This document shows, one piece after another, positions 1 through 10,889 of a stretch of 64,000 nucleotides of DNA. The DNA lies in assembly GCF_041200025.1 (NCBI RefSeq), contig NZ_CP165628.1, positions 2,294,001-2,358,000 on the forward strand. The letters are read 5' to 3'. Source of the stretch: Rouxiella sp. WC2420. Its GTDB lineage: Bacteria; Pseudomonadota; Gammaproteobacteria; Enterobacterales; Enterobacteriaceae. Both the position numbers and the translations under genes were made by a program. A model generated the notes under the pieces. It worked only from the letters and a program-made list of their open reading frames with translations, made no database searches and had not been told where the DNA came from. Numbering within the stretch: the stretch's first letter is position 1; each line of letters begins with the position of its first letter.

Positions 1-408
1 CTGACCAAAAAAGGCAATGAAGGCAAATTCTCGTCTCCTGATGATCTCAAAGGTAAAAAAGTCGGCGTGGGTCTGGGCAGTAATTACGAGCAGTGGCTGC
101 GTCAAAACGAACCTGGTGTTGATATTCGCACTTATGATGATGATCCAACCAAGTATCAGGATCTGCGCGTAGGCCGTCTCGATGCTATTCTGGTTGATCG
201 TCTGGCAGCGCTGGATCTGGTTAAAAAAACCGGTGATACCATGGCCGTTGCCGGTAAACCTTTCTCTCGTCAGGAATCAGGCGTAGCGTTGCGTAAAAAC
301 AACCCAGAACTGCTGGCTGCGATTAACAAGGCCATTGCCGATATGCAGAAAGATGGTTCACTGGCCAAGATTTCCGATAAGTGGTTTGGCGCAGATGTTA
401 CCAAGTAA
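1..408 (+). CDS. tcyJ: Cystine ABC transporter substrate-binding protein, C-terminal part
   Basis: The gene enters from outside the window; frame 1 is open from base 1 to the TAA at 406-408, giving 135 residues. It is the second lobe of a family 3 periplasmic solute-binding protein: the GKKVGVGLGSNYEQWL segment, a RLDAILVDRLAAL stretch typical of these receptors, and a C-terminal ADMQKDGSLAKISDKWFG motif. The 12-bp gap to a clear TcyL permease and then TcyN makes it the cystine receptor TcyJ (FliY in E. coli). The signal peptide and first lobe are not visible. In E. coli, dcyD lies between the receptor and permease genes; here it is absent from that position. Confidence 0.88.
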   Translation: MTKKGNEGKFSSPDDLKGKKVGVGLGSNYEQWLRQNEPGVDIRTYDDDPTKYQDLRVGRLDAILVDRLAALDLVKKTGDTMAVAGKPFSRQESGVALRKNNPELLAAINKAIADMQKDGSLAKISDKWFGADVTK

Positions 409-420
409 GGTTTAAACCTG

Positions 421-1089
421 ATGCAAGAAAGTCTCCAACTGGTGCTGGATTCAGCACCATTTTTATTGAAAGGCACCGTGTTTACCCTCGAGCTGAGTCT
501 CGGGGGGATGGTGTTTGGTTTACTGCTCGGCTTCCTGCTGGCAATGATGCGGTTGTCGCATTTCTGGCCGCTGTCTTGGTTTTCGCGTTTCTACGTCTCT
601 ATCTTTCGTGGTACGCCACTGATTGCGCAGCTGTTTATGATTTATTACGGCCTGCCACAGTTTGGCATCGAGCTTGACCCGATCCCATCGGCAATGATTG
701 GCCTGTCGCTTAATACGGCGGCTTACACCTCCGAGACGCTGCGCGCCGCCATTTCCTCAATCGAAAAAGGACAATGGGAAGCAGCCGCCAGTATCGGCAT
801 GAATTCCTGGCAGACGCTGCGTCGGGTGATCCTGCCTCAGGCCGCTCGCACCGCGCTGCCGCCGCTGGGCAATAGCTTTATTGGTTTGGTGAAAGACACC
901 TCGCTTGCGGCGACTATTCAGGTGCCGGAACTGTTCCGTCAGGCTCAGCTGGTGACTTCCCGTACTCTGGAAGTGTTCACCATGTATCTGGCCGCCTCGG
1001 TAATTTACTGGGTGCTGGCTACCGTGCTTTCATTCTTGCAAAATCGACTGGAAGACCGTGTTAACCGTCAGGATCAGGAGCCAACATGA
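421..1089 (+). CDS. tcyL: Cystine ABC transporter permease TcyL
   Basis: Inner-membrane permease of 222 residues that forms the channel for cystine import with TcyJ and TcyN. It begins MQESLQLVLDSAPFLLKG and matches the remembered E. coli YecS/TcyL sequence along its length, including SIFRGTPLIAQLFMIYYGLP and the EAA loop (GQWEAAASIGM, followed by LPQAARTALPPLGNSFI) that docks to the ATPase. Length is the family norm. The start has an AAGG element in the spacer after tcyJ, and the end overlaps tcyN by 4 bp (ATGA), so the two are probably translationally coupled. Confidence 0.95.
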   Translation: MQESLQLVLDSAPFLLKGTVFTLELSLGGMVFGLLLGFLLAMMRLSHFWPLSWFSRFYVSIFRGTPLIAQLFMIYYGLPQFGIELDPIPSAMIGLSLNTAAYTSETLRAAISSIEKGQWEAAASIGMNSWQTLRRVILPQAARTALPPLGNSFIGLVKDTSLAATIQVPELFRQAQLVTSRTLEVFTMYLAASVIYWVLATVLSFLQNRLEDRVNRQDQEPT

Positions 1090-1838
1090 GTACCATTGAC
1101 GTGAAAAAGCTGGTTAAAAAATTTCATGGTCAGACGGTGCTGCATGGTATCGATCTGCAGGTGAATGCGGGGGAAGTGGTGGCGATTATCGGGCCTAGCG
1201 GCTCGGGTAAAACCACGTTATTGCGCAGCATCAATCTGCTGGAAATCCCTGACTCCGGCACTATAACCGTCGGCAAGATTGAAATTGATGCCAGCGTGCC
1301 TATCAGCAAACAGAAAGACAAGGTTCGCCAACTGCGTCAACAGGTCGGTTTCGTATTCCAGAATTTCAACCTGTTTCCACATCGCTCGGTGCTGGAAAAT
1401 ATCATTGAAGGCCCGGTGATTGTGAAGGGTGAGCGGCGCGTCGATGCCGAGGCGAATGCTCGCAAGCTGTTGGCAAAGGTTGGACTGGCTGGCAAGGAGA
1501 GTGCGTACCCTCGTCGCCTGTCCGGAGGGCAGCAGCAGCGTGTCGCCATTGCTCGCGCATTGGCCATGAACCCGGAAGTGATTCTTTTCGATGAGCCGAC
1601 ATCAGCGCTGGACCCGGAGCTGGTGGGCGAAGTCTTGAGCACTATCAAAGCATTGGCGCAAGAGCACCGGACTATGGTCATCGTCACTCACGAGATGAGT
1701 TTCGCCCGTGATGTCGCCGATCGCGCCATATTTATGGATCAGGGCAAAATTGTCGAACAGGGACCGGCCATGGAGCTGTTCTCTGCGCCGCAACAGGAGC
1801 GCACCAGGCAGTTCCTGGAAAAATTCCTGCAAAACTAG
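1086..1838 (+). CDS. tcyN: Cystine ABC transporter ATP-binding protein TcyN
   Basis: Cytoplasmic ATPase of 250 residues that powers cystine import. Visible motifs in order: Walker A GPSGSGKTT, Q-loop QVGFVFQNFNLFPH, signature LSGGQQQRVAIARAL, Walker B VILFDEPTSALD and the switch histidine in IVTHEMSFARDVADR. The sequence follows E. coli YecC/TcyN closely from MSTIDVKKLVKKFHGQTVL to the end. A GGAG element precedes the ATG, which sits inside the last codons of tcyL. It is the last gene of the operon. No poly-T terminator is seen after it, only a palindrome at 1895-1917. Confidence 0.95.
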   Translation: MSTIDVKKLVKKFHGQTVLHGIDLQVNAGEVVAIIGPSGSGKTTLLRSINLLEIPDSGTITVGKIEIDASVPISKQKDKVRQLRQQVGFVFQNFNLFPHRSVLENIIEGPVIVKGERRVDAEANARKLLAKVGLAGKESAYPRRLSGGQQQRVAIARALAMNPEVILFDEPTSALDPELVGEVLSTIKALAQEHRTMVIVTHEMSFARDVADRAIFMDQGKIVEQGPAMELFSAPQQERTRQFLEKFLQN

Positions 1839-1894
1839 TTCCTGCTCATAGTGCGACGCGCGCCATCAACATCACTGAAATTTCTGGCTTTATT

Positions 1895-1917
1895 CCCTCG
1901 CCCTTGGTGGGTGAGGG
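1895..1917. repeat. Short intergenic palindrome, REP-like
   Basis: CCCTCgCCC, then a short loop, then GGGtGAGGG forms a near-perfect 9-bp stem, followed by TTAGGGAGAGA. This resembles the CCCTCxCCCTAACCC-type repeats scattered between enterobacterial genes. It lies between tcyN and the convergent kbaY. No U-run follows, so it is not a classical terminator, though it may protect mRNA ends. Only one copy was noticed in the window. Confidence 0.45.
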
Positions 1918-1977
1918 TTAGGGAGAGAATGTTTCAACTCTGCTTTTGAGATAGGGCGCTCACGCAATCCAGATGGC

Positions 1978-4087
<2,110 letters not shown>

Positions 4088-4091
<4 letters not shown>

Positions 4092-5386
4092 GATACATGC
4101 TCCTTGGCAGCGGGCTGGCAGGCATCGGCATAGTCCGTCAGCACTTCACTGATTTTGTGTATAACCCAATCCTGTGGATCGGAAGAAAGTGTGCCGGCAT
4201 TAATCGCGCGCGCCTGTTCAGGCAAGAATTGACTGAGCAGCGCCAGAGGCACTGGATTTTGGCGCAGATTATCAAGCATGCGTTCGACCGTCGCCGCCAC
4301 CTCTGGCAGCGGCCAGTAATAGCGCACCCGGTCACTGAGGCTGTACTGACGATGCAGATGTTGCTGATGTGGCTTGCCGGGATAATAGCGACGCCATTGC
4401 TCGGGGCGTTCGCACATTACCTGTTCCAGCGTCGAACACAGATGCGAAGCCTGATGCTCTCCCAGCCATTCGCGCTCGATGAAGTCGAGGGCAAAAAGCG
4501 CTTCACGCAGGGCGAAGGTCAATGCAGGTCCCACTTTTAAGATGGCAAAATGGTCACGAACCAACTGACGATAGGCCAGCGGAGGCTGATAATCGGTTGA
4601 GTGTGCTTCATAGACCAGCGTGGGCCAGTTTTCGATAAAGCGGGTCAGCTGTTGCGCGCGTTCGGGCTGATAATGCTCGACGCAGTGATTGTCAAACTCG
4701 ACGCCCGGCTGAACAACTACGGCGATCACTCTTGGCCAGACTGCCGCCAGCCCCTGCGCCATCCAGGCGCTGCGATGCACGCCCAACGTGGTTTCTACGG
4801 CATCTTGTGTCGTCACGTGCATGCCTTCTTCCAGCTCGCCCTGTGCGCCGCCTGGCACCGGAACCTCAGTACCAATGACATACACCGGAGCCTCACCGCC
4901 GTGCTGTTGCCAGCTTTTCTCGGCGATGGCACACAGACGGGCCGCGCGTTTTGCCACTTCTTCGTCGCCGAGTGGCGAAGGGTCATCGGCACAGGACATG
5001 GAACAATCGAGATGGATTTTACGAAAACCCGCGGCGACATAATCGGCAATCAGCGTTTCTGCCAGTATCATGGCCTGCTCGGCGGTTTTATCCTGCCAGG
5101 CATTGGGGCCGAGGTGATCGCCTCCTAACCACACCCGTTCCCGTGGTAAGCCCAGCGCATCTGCCTGCTGCCAGACCTTGTCGCGAAACTCATGGGGCTG
5201 CATGCCGGTATAACCGCCAAACTGATTAACCTGATTGGATGTCGCCTCAATCAACACCGAGGTATCCCGCTGAATTGCCTGACGAAGCGCGGCCTCAATG
5301 ACCCAGGGATGCGCCGAGCAGACAGAAAATACGCCCACCGGTTCACCGGACTTATGGCGTTGGATCAGCGAAAGTAGTTGTTGCAT
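4088..5386 (-). CDS. kbaZ: Tagatose-1,6-bisphosphate aldolase subunit KbaZ/GatZ
   Basis: A 432-residue GatZ/KbaZ protein. Family traits seen: GVFSVCSAHPWVIEAAL at the N-terminus, IEATSNQVNQFGGYTGM, VWLGGDHLGPNAW, KIHLDCSMSCADDP and VYVIGTEVPVPGGAQ. In E. coli this subunit has no activity of its own but is needed for full activity and stability of the KbaY/GatY aldolase; a kinase role has also been proposed for some relatives. AAGGAG sits just before the ATG. It lies between agaR and agaS and overlaps agaS by 4 bp. Length is normal (E. coli KbaZ about 426). Confidence 0.9.
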
Positions 5387-5447
5387 GAAAACTCCTTAGC
5401 AGGTTATTCAAGAGACAGCATGTTCAGATGCGCCTGGCTTGATACGT

Positions 5448-6218
5448 TTATCGGTCGGCGATAATGACCTCGACCCCGAAATCCTCTAATGACCGGCGAT
5501 ATTGATGAGGAATTCCGCTGTCGGTGACCAATTTGTGGATCTGGCCAATTTCCCTAATCATGCAAAAGCTGGTACGCCCAAACTTACTGGCATCGGCCAC
5601 GGCAATCACTTCACGCGCGACATCACACATTGCGCGGTTTAACTGGGCTTCTCCCGGATTCGGGGTGGTAATACCGCTGACCAAATCAAATCCATCAACG
5701 CCTAAAAACAGTTTGTCGAAACGATACTGACGGATGTGCTGTTCCGCCGAGGGGCCATAGAGAGACCAGGATTTACGCCTGACGCTGCCGCCAATCACCA
5801 TCAAATCCACCTGTTCATTGCTGGCCAGCTCAAACGCAATATTTAAAGCATTGGTCATGACCACCAGTTCCTGTTTGCCTTGCAGCTGCGGCACCATCTG
5901 GCTGATGGTGGAACCCGAATCCAGAATGATCGAGTCACCGTCGTTAACCAGGGCCGCTGCCGTACAGGCTATGGTGTATTTAACATCGCGATTGATACGG
6001 CCTTTGTCCTGTAGCGGACGGTCAAATACGAACTGTTTGTTAAGTTTGGCACCACCGTAAGCGCGTACCGCACAGCCGCTTTTTTCCAGATAACGCAAAT
6101 CGTTACGAATAGTCACGCTCGAAACGTCGTATTGCCCGCTGAGATCTTCAACCCGCACAGAACCTTCACGACAAAGCTGGTCGATAATTAATTCTCGACG
6201 TTTAAGCGTATTAATCAT
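5448..6218 (-). CDS. agaR: DeoR/GlpR-family transcriptional repressor, AgaR-like
   Basis: A 256-residue DeoR-family regulator. The N-terminal helix-turn-helix runs from about residue 6 to 58 (RRELIIDQLCREGSVRVEDL, then VSSVTIRNDLRYLEKSG). The effector domain follows, with ILDSGSTISQMV, VMTNALNIAFELA and the KLFLGVDGFD stretch typical of phosphorylated-sugar sensing. Its place directly upstream of kbaZ, agaS and kbaY matches AgaR of the E. coli aga/kba locus. It probably represses this cluster. CTTTC/GAAAG repeats found at 6372-6485 and 13339-13448 are possible operators. A GGGAG element lies upstream of the ATG with wide spacing. Confidence 0.82.
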   Translation of the reverse strand: MINTLKRRELIIDQLCREGSVRVEDLSGQYDVSSVTIRNDLRYLEKSGCAVRAYGGAKLNKQFVFDRPLQDKGRINRDVKYTIACTAAALVNDGDSIILDSGSTISQMVPQLQGKQELVVMTNALNIAFELASNEQVDLMVIGGSVRRKSWSLYGPSAEQHIRQYRFDKLFLGVDGFDLVSGITTPNPGEAQLNRAMCDVAREVIAVADASKFGRTSFCMIREIGQIHKLVTDSGIPHQYRRSLEDFGVEVIIADR

Positions 6219-6579
6219 TGGCGTTTACTCTCCCGAGGCAGCGGGTGCATTCCGCTGGTATTTACCTGGCTGCTTTCGGTGTTTCGCCTTGATTACAGCA
6301 AACGGAACATCGAAAATCAACGTTATTTTTTAAATAAAACCTTTAATATCATGCATTTAATTTAATCTCTTCTTTCGATTCGCGTTAAACCGAAAGGTCG
6401 ATGGAAAGCGTCTGAATCTTCAAAGTTGTTATTTATCAGCCATTCTTTTGGCTTCTGCTATCGGGCTTTCTTTCAACAATGAAAGGCGGCAAATAACCTC
6501 TGGCTTTTTATCTTTCATATTTTGCGACGAATTTTTTTGTGACCTTTAACCTTGGCGAGACCTTGCCGGAAAGGGGGTG
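6219..6579. promoter_or_regulatory. Regulatory gap with CTTTC/GAAAG repeats upstream of agaR
   Basis: This 361-bp gap contains no convincing gene. It splits the cluster in two, so agaR-kbaZ-agaS-kbaY probably have their own promoter here. CTTTC occurs at 6372-6376 and 6466-6470, and GAAAG at 6392-6396, 6404-6408 and 6481-6485. They form inverted pairs such as CTTTC-aacaat-GAAAG. CTTTC half-sites are reported for E. coli AgaR (from memory), so these are candidate autoregulatory operators. The stretch 6320-6365 is markedly AT-rich and is the likeliest promoter position. Confidence 0.55.
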
Positions 6580-7479
6580 TCAATGCTGGAGCAAGGCCGC
6601 ACCGCGAACGCCGCTGCTGTCGCCAAACACTGGCGATAAAATAGCCGCCGGCTGGCTGTGTGCAAAAAGCCATCGGCGCATGGCCTGAGGCAATAGTTGA
6701 TACAGCTCTGGCATATTTGATAAGCCGCCGCCAAACACGAAGGCATCGACGTCCAGCATCAGTTGCAAACCGGCCAAAGCACTGGCGAGAATATCGATAT
6801 AAATTTGCATCAGGTTTTGTGCCAGCGGGCAACCCTGCCGGTAGTGGAGTAACAGGTCAGGCACGCTGGTGGCCTGATGATTGAAATGCTGACTCAGTGC
6901 CATCAACCCACGGCCAGAAACATAGCGTTCGAAACAACCGGTCAGCCCGCAGCTACAGCTAAACAACGGCAGATCATAACGTTGCACCAACTGGGCTGAA
7001 ATCGGCATGTGTCCCCATTCCCCCGCCAGTCCGTTCTTGCCCTTGTGTAAATGTCTGTTTAACACCAGCCCGCCGCCCGCACCGGTGCCAAGGATCACGC
7101 CAAAAACGATGTCATGCGAACGGGTTTGTTCGGTGCTGGCTTCGGAAAGGGCAAAGCAGCGACAGTCGTTTTCAATGGCAACCGGCCGGTCAAGCGTATG
7201 CACCAGATCGTCTTCGAGGCAGTGTCCCGACAGGCAGGGCACATTCACCGACAGCTGCTTATGGCTGACCGGGTCAGTTACACCGGGCAGACCGATGCCA
7301 ATGCTGCCGCGGGTGTGCAGGCTCAAATCTGCCTGCGTCACCAGCTTTTTTACGCAGCCAAGAAACTGCTGGTAGTCAGCGGTAGGGGTGTTGACCCGTT
7401 GGCATAAAACCTGATTAAGCCCGTCGTCATAGGCCGCCATCTCAATTTTTGTACCGCCAATATCAAATCCGTAGCGCAT
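6580..7479 (-). CDS. ROK-family amino-sugar kinase, NagK-like
   Basis: A 299-residue ROK kinase. It opens MRYGFDIGGTKIEMA (phosphate-binding loop), has the catalytic aspartate in AIENDCRCFALSEA, the second ATP motif GVILGTGAGGG, and the ROK zinc motif CSCGLTGCFERYVSGRG. Wording is close to N-acetylglucosamine kinase NagK. In this neighbourhood an N-acetylgalactosamine or galactosamine kinase is a better guess: the cluster has an ABC importer, which delivers unphosphorylated sugar, and no PTS genes, so AgaS would need a kinase to make its substrate. Cytoplasmic. It lies 23 bp after the Gfo/Idh gene. Substrate is inferred, not read from the sequence. Confidence 0.82.
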   Translation of the reverse strand: MRYGFDIGGTKIEMAAYDDGLNQVLCQRVNTPTADYQQFLGCVKKLVTQADLSLHTRGSIGIGLPGVTDPVSHKQLSVNVPCLSGHCLEDDLVHTLDRPVAIENDCRCFALSEASTEQTRSHDIVFGVILGTGAGGGLVLNRHLHKGKNGLAGEWGHMPISAQLVQRYDLPLFSCSCGLTGCFERYVSGRGLMALSQHFNHQATSVPDLLLHYRQGCPLAQNLMQIYIDILASALAGLQLMLDVDAFVFGGGLSNMPELYQLLPQAMRRWLFAHSQPAAILSPVFGDSSGVRGAALLQH

Positions 7480-7502
7480 GATTTATCTCTCTCAGACGGG
7501 TA

Positions 7503-8804
7503 TTACGCCGAGTGAACGGCAATGACTGCGCCTTCGCGACGGGCACGCTCGGCCGCGAATACCATTAAATGACTTTCCAGCGTTTCTTTAGGGCCAGAGA
7601 GGATTTGGCTGGCATCGTTACGCCGTATGGCGTCGATAAAGTGCGCCATCAGGTAGTAATCGCCGCCGCCGTGGCCGCTCATGGTGCTACTTTGGGCAGG
7701 ATCGACCGTTTTCAGGTCATCGACGTCATAGATTGTTTCACTGTCGTCGATAAATGAGGTGATGCGAATAAAACGCCCGTCGCCTTCAAGCGTACCGTGA
7801 CTGCCAAACAGTTGGGTCTTGCGGTCTTCATGGCGGGTAAAGGCCGTCATGGTAAATGAGGCGGTTTTGCCACCGCTAAACTGAATGTTGACGACTTGAT
7901 GATCGACCACATTATTGTCACAGCGATAAACGCAGCGGCCATATTGACCATTGCGCAGAGCAGTGAGCAAATTCTCCTGGCTGACTTCCGGGGTCAGTAC
8001 GCGCAGAAAGCCCTGGGTAGATTTGTGCTGGTCGCCAAGATAGATTTTTTTGGCAGAATAGGGGCATTGGGACTCAACGCCACAGTCGAGGCAATTATCG
8101 GCTGCGCCAGCCGGTTGGTTTTCGGCGCGAAAATGCCGCAGGCCGCCAAATGAACTCACCTGCTCGCAGGGCGTATCCATGATGTAGCGGATCCAGTCAA
8201 TATCATGGCAGGACTTCTGTAACAGCATTGAAGCCGACTGCTGGTCATTGCGCCAGTTGCCGCGCACGAAGGAGTGCGCCTGATGCCAATACCCTACGGG
8301 TTCAAGATGCTGCATGCTGACGACATCACCAATCACGTTATCGCGCAGCAGCTGTTTAAGTTTTTGGGTATAGCGGGTATAGCGCAAAACGTGTCCGACC
8401 GAGAAAATAACGCCGGCGCGCTGAACCGCCGCAATAATCTCTTTGCACTCCTGGCTGTCTGGCGACAGCGGTTTCTCCAGCAGCATGTGGTAGCCCTGCG
8501 CAGCGAAAGCCAGCGCCGGTTCAAGGTGCATACTGTCCTGGGTGCAAATCAGCACGGCGTCGGCCATTTTGCTGGCCGCGGCGGCGTCGCGCCAGTCCTT
8601 AAATATTCCTTCCGGCGCAATGCCATGTTGTTCGACAAACTGTTGACGGTAAGCATCGCGCGGCTCGGCCACCGCCACCACGCGCATTAATTGCGGATGG
8701 GCGAGAGCATAGCGGGAGTAGATCTCTCCGCGCGCACCGGCACCGACGACCAACACGCTAACGGGTTTTGCGCACGATGACGCAGGTACAGAGGTAAACG
8801 ACAT
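7503..8804 (-). CDS. Gfo/Idh/MocA-family NAD(P)-dependent protein
   Basis: A 433-residue protein starting MSFTSVPASS; the ATG at 8804 has GGAG at proper spacing, whereas the ATG 24 bp upstream has none. The N-terminal Rossmann fold shows SVLVVGAGARGEIYSRYA and the family motif LLEKPLS (E110-K111-P112). The C-terminal domain contains KSCHDIDWIRY. Unusual is a cysteine cluster C238-x2-C241-x5-C247 inside an insertion. Members are oxidoreductases on sugars or inositols. Some, such as GH109 alpha-N-acetylgalactosaminidases, use NAD to hydrolyse glycosides. Placed between the ABC ATPase and the ROK kinase, it probably acts on the imported sugar. The reaction is unknown. Confidence 0.82.
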   Translation of the reverse strand: MSFTSVPASSCAKPVSVLVVGAGARGEIYSRYALAHPQLMRVVAVAEPRDAYRQQFVEQHGIAPEGIFKDWRDAAAASKMADAVLICTQDSMHLEPALAFAAQGYHMLLEKPLSPDSQECKEIIAAVQRAGVIFSVGHVLRYTRYTQKLKQLLRDNVIGDVVSMQHLEPVGYWHQAHSFVRGNWRNDQQSASMLLQKSCHDIDWIRYIMDTPCEQVSSFGGLRHFRAENQPAGAADNCLDCGVESQCPYSAKKIYLGDQHKSTQGFLRVLTPEVSQENLLTALRNGQYGRCVYRCDNNVVDHQVVNIQFSGGKTASFTMTAFTRHEDRKTQLFGSHGTLEGDGRFIRITSFIDDSETIYDVDDLKTVDPAQSSTMSGHGGGDYYLMAHFIDAIRRNDASQILSGPKETLESHLMVFAAERARREGAVIAVHSA

Positions 8805-8846
8805 AGCGGTTCTCCACATTGCAGGCATTCAAAAAGGGCAGGCGTT

Positions 8847-9968
8847 TTAGTGATGTTGTTTTAGATTTAGCCCGGTTTCTTTGTCGAACAGATGCGCACG
8901 GCCAAGGTCAAAGTCGAGCCAGATTTTTTCACCCAGCAGCGGGTCCCAATCGTGGCGGGTGGCAACACGGGTAATAAAACGGTAGCTGCCAATGTCGCAG
9001 TGTAATAACTCTTCATTGCCCATCCGCTCAACGGTGACGATGGTGGCTGCAATAGCGTTTTGATGGCTTGCATCGACCAGGCGCAAGTATTCAGGGCGGA
9101 TACCCAGACAGACTTCATTGGCGTGATAGCCGTTTAGCAGGTCTTGGAGCAGCGGCGGCAAATTCAGTATTGTGTGTTCGCCAAGCCGCAGGCCGGTCAT
9201 TGAGCCCTGGCGACTGATGGGCAAGTCGTGCAGGTTCATTGACGGGCTGCCGATAAATTCGGCGACAAAACGGTTAGCCGGTGAGTGATACAGATTGACC
9301 GGTTTATCAACCTGCATAATCTGTCCACGGTTGAGCACGCAAATACGGTCGCCCATGGTCATTGCTTCAACCTGATCGTGGGTGACGTAAATCATGGTGG
9401 CCCCGACGCCTTCCTGCTTGAGTTGGTTGTGCAGGTTGATCAACTGCACGCGCATCGAAACGCGCAGCTTGGCATCAAGGTTGGAAAGCGGCTCGTCAAA
9501 CAGGAACACTTTAGGTTTGCGAACAATTGCCCGACCCACGGCGACGCGCTGGCACTGACCGCCAGAAAGCTGGCCGGGTTTACGTTGCAATAAATTAGTT
9601 ATTTCAAGCTTTTCAGCCGCTTCGCGCACGCGGCGGTCAATTTCCTGCTTGCTTTCTTTGCCTATCAGGCTGAAAGCCATATTTTTGTAGACTGTCATGT
9701 GCGGATAAAGCGCGTAGTTTTGAAATACCATCGCGATGCCTCGGTCCCTCGGCATGGTGTCATTCACGCACTCATTGTGGATAACAATTTGCCCTTCACT
9801 GACGCTTTCCAGCCCGGCAATCATGCGCAGCAAGGTGGATTTAGCGCAGCCGGACGGCCCGACAAACACCATGAATTCACCATCACGAATCTCAAGATCA
9901 ATGCCGTGCAGCGCCTTGAATCCGTTGGGGTAGACTTTCTCGACGCTGTGCAGTTGGATTCCGCTCAT
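8847..9968 (-). CDS. Sugar ABC transporter ATP-binding protein, MalK/UgpC type
   Basis: A 373-residue ATPase of the CUT1 (oligosaccharide) importer class. The ATG at 9968 has AAGGAAC upstream and is preferred over an ATG 30 bp further out. Motifs: Walker A GPSGCAKST, Q-loop IAMVFQNYALYPHM, signature LSGGQCQRVAVGRAI, Walker B KVFLFDEPLSNLDAKLR, switch IYVTHDQVEAMTM, then a TOBE-like regulatory domain from about residue 240. The Walker A loop has Ala (codon 9843-9845) where Gly before the Lys is usual. It serves the two permeases and the binding protein upstream in the same operon. Confidence 0.9.
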   Translation of the reverse strand: MSGIQLHSVEKVYPNGFKALHGIDLEIRDGEFMVFVGPSGCAKSTLLRMIAGLESVSEGQIVIHNECVNDTMPRDRGIAMVFQNYALYPHMTVYKNMAFSLIGKESKQEIDRRVREAAEKLEITNLLQRKPGQLSGGQCQRVAVGRAIVRKPKVFLFDEPLSNLDAKLRVSMRVQLINLHNQLKQEGVGATMIYVTHDQVEAMTMGDRICVLNRGQIMQVDKPVNLYHSPANRFVAEFIGSPSMNLHDLPISRQGSMTGLRLGEHTILNLPPLLQDLLNGYHANEVCLGIRPEYLRLVDASHQNAIAATIVTVERMGNEELLHCDIGSYRFITRVATRHDWDPLLGEKIWLDFDLGRAHLFDKETGLNLKQHH

Positions 9969-10002
9969 ACTAAGTTCCTTAATCCGGGTGTGAAACACAG
10001 GG

Positions 10003-10878
10003 TCAGCCTTTTACGCCTGAACTGGCGATGCCCTGAATGAAGTAGCGCTGAAACAGAATAAACAGCATCAGCATCGGAATAATCGCCATCAGCGCACCGG
10101 CCATCAGCATCGGGTATTCCACTCCCGCACGGCTTGAAAGCGAAGCCAGACCTACCGGCAGCGTGAGCTTGTCATTGCTGGTGTTGACGATCAGCGGCCA
10201 CATCAGGTTGTTCCAGCTCCACAGGCCGTTAATAATGACGCAGGCGATAATGCCAGGGCGGACCAGCGGCAGCATGATGCGCCAGAAAATAGCGAAATGA
10301 CTGTATCCGTCCATCAACGCGGCCTCTTCCATCTCTTTTGGCACGGCCATGAAAAATTGACGCAGCAGGAAAGTGGCGTAAATGCTGAAAATTCCCGGCA
10401 GGATCATGCCGGTGAGGGTGTTAATCAGCCCCAGTTTCTCGATGACTAAAAACTGTGGAATCAAAAACGCTTGCCCCGGCACCATCAGAATCGAGATACA
10501 CAGGATGAAAACCACATTGCGTCCGCGAAAATGCAAACGGGCAAAACTGTAGGCCGCCATTGTTGCCACTATCATTTGCAGTGTGACGGTAAAAAATGTC
10601 GACAGGATCGAGTTCAGATAAAACTGCATAAAAGGGATTTCATGCAAAATGCGCGAATAGGCTGAAAAATCAGGATGCGCCGGCAGCATTTGAAGTGGGA
10701 TCTGAATGCTTTCGGCCTGAGTTTTCAGTGAAGTAATCAGCATCCAGATAAACGGCATCACTGAGGCGAAGCTGGCGAGCACCATAAAGGCGTACACCGC
10801 AATTTTCTGAGTATCAATTTTTTTTGCCGCCTGCGAGATGCCCGGCAAGTCCTGAGATGTGGATGAGAATATCGTCAC
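10003..10878 (-). CDS. Sugar ABC transporter permease, MalG-like
   Basis: A 291-residue inner-membrane permease with six hydrophobic segments, the first around residues 28-50. The EAA loop reads KEMEEAALMDGYSHFAIFWRIMLPLVRPG, split here into EEAALMDGYSHFAIF and WRIMLPLVRPG. This is the shorter, MalG-type partner of a CUT1 importer. The start codon is GTG at 10876-10878 with AGGAG seven bases upstream. It follows the MalF-like gene by 11 bp and precedes the ATPase gene by 34 bp, so all are one transcript. Substrate is inferred from the cluster (a GalNAc-containing saccharide). Confidence 0.9.
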   Translation of the reverse strand: MTIFSSTSQDLPGISQAAKKIDTQKIAVYAFMVLASFASVMPFIWMLITSLKTQAESIQIPLQMLPAHPDFSAYSRILHEIPFMQFYLNSILSTFFTVTLQMIVATMAAYSFARLHFRGRNVVFILCISILMVPGQAFLIPQFLVIEKLGLINTLTGMILPGIFSIYATFLLRQFFMAVPKEMEEAALMDGYSHFAIFWRIMLPLVRPGIIACVIINGLWSWNNLMWPLIVNTSNDKLTLPVGLASLSSRAGVEYPMLMAGALMAIIPMLMLFILFQRYFIQGIASSGVKG

Positions 10879-10889
10879 GGGAGGCTCCT

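Noticed and set aside
4097-5128. Plus-strand frames of 147 and 175 codons over kbaZ
   Set aside because: They are antisense shadows of a strongly supported KbaZ gene and have no family features.
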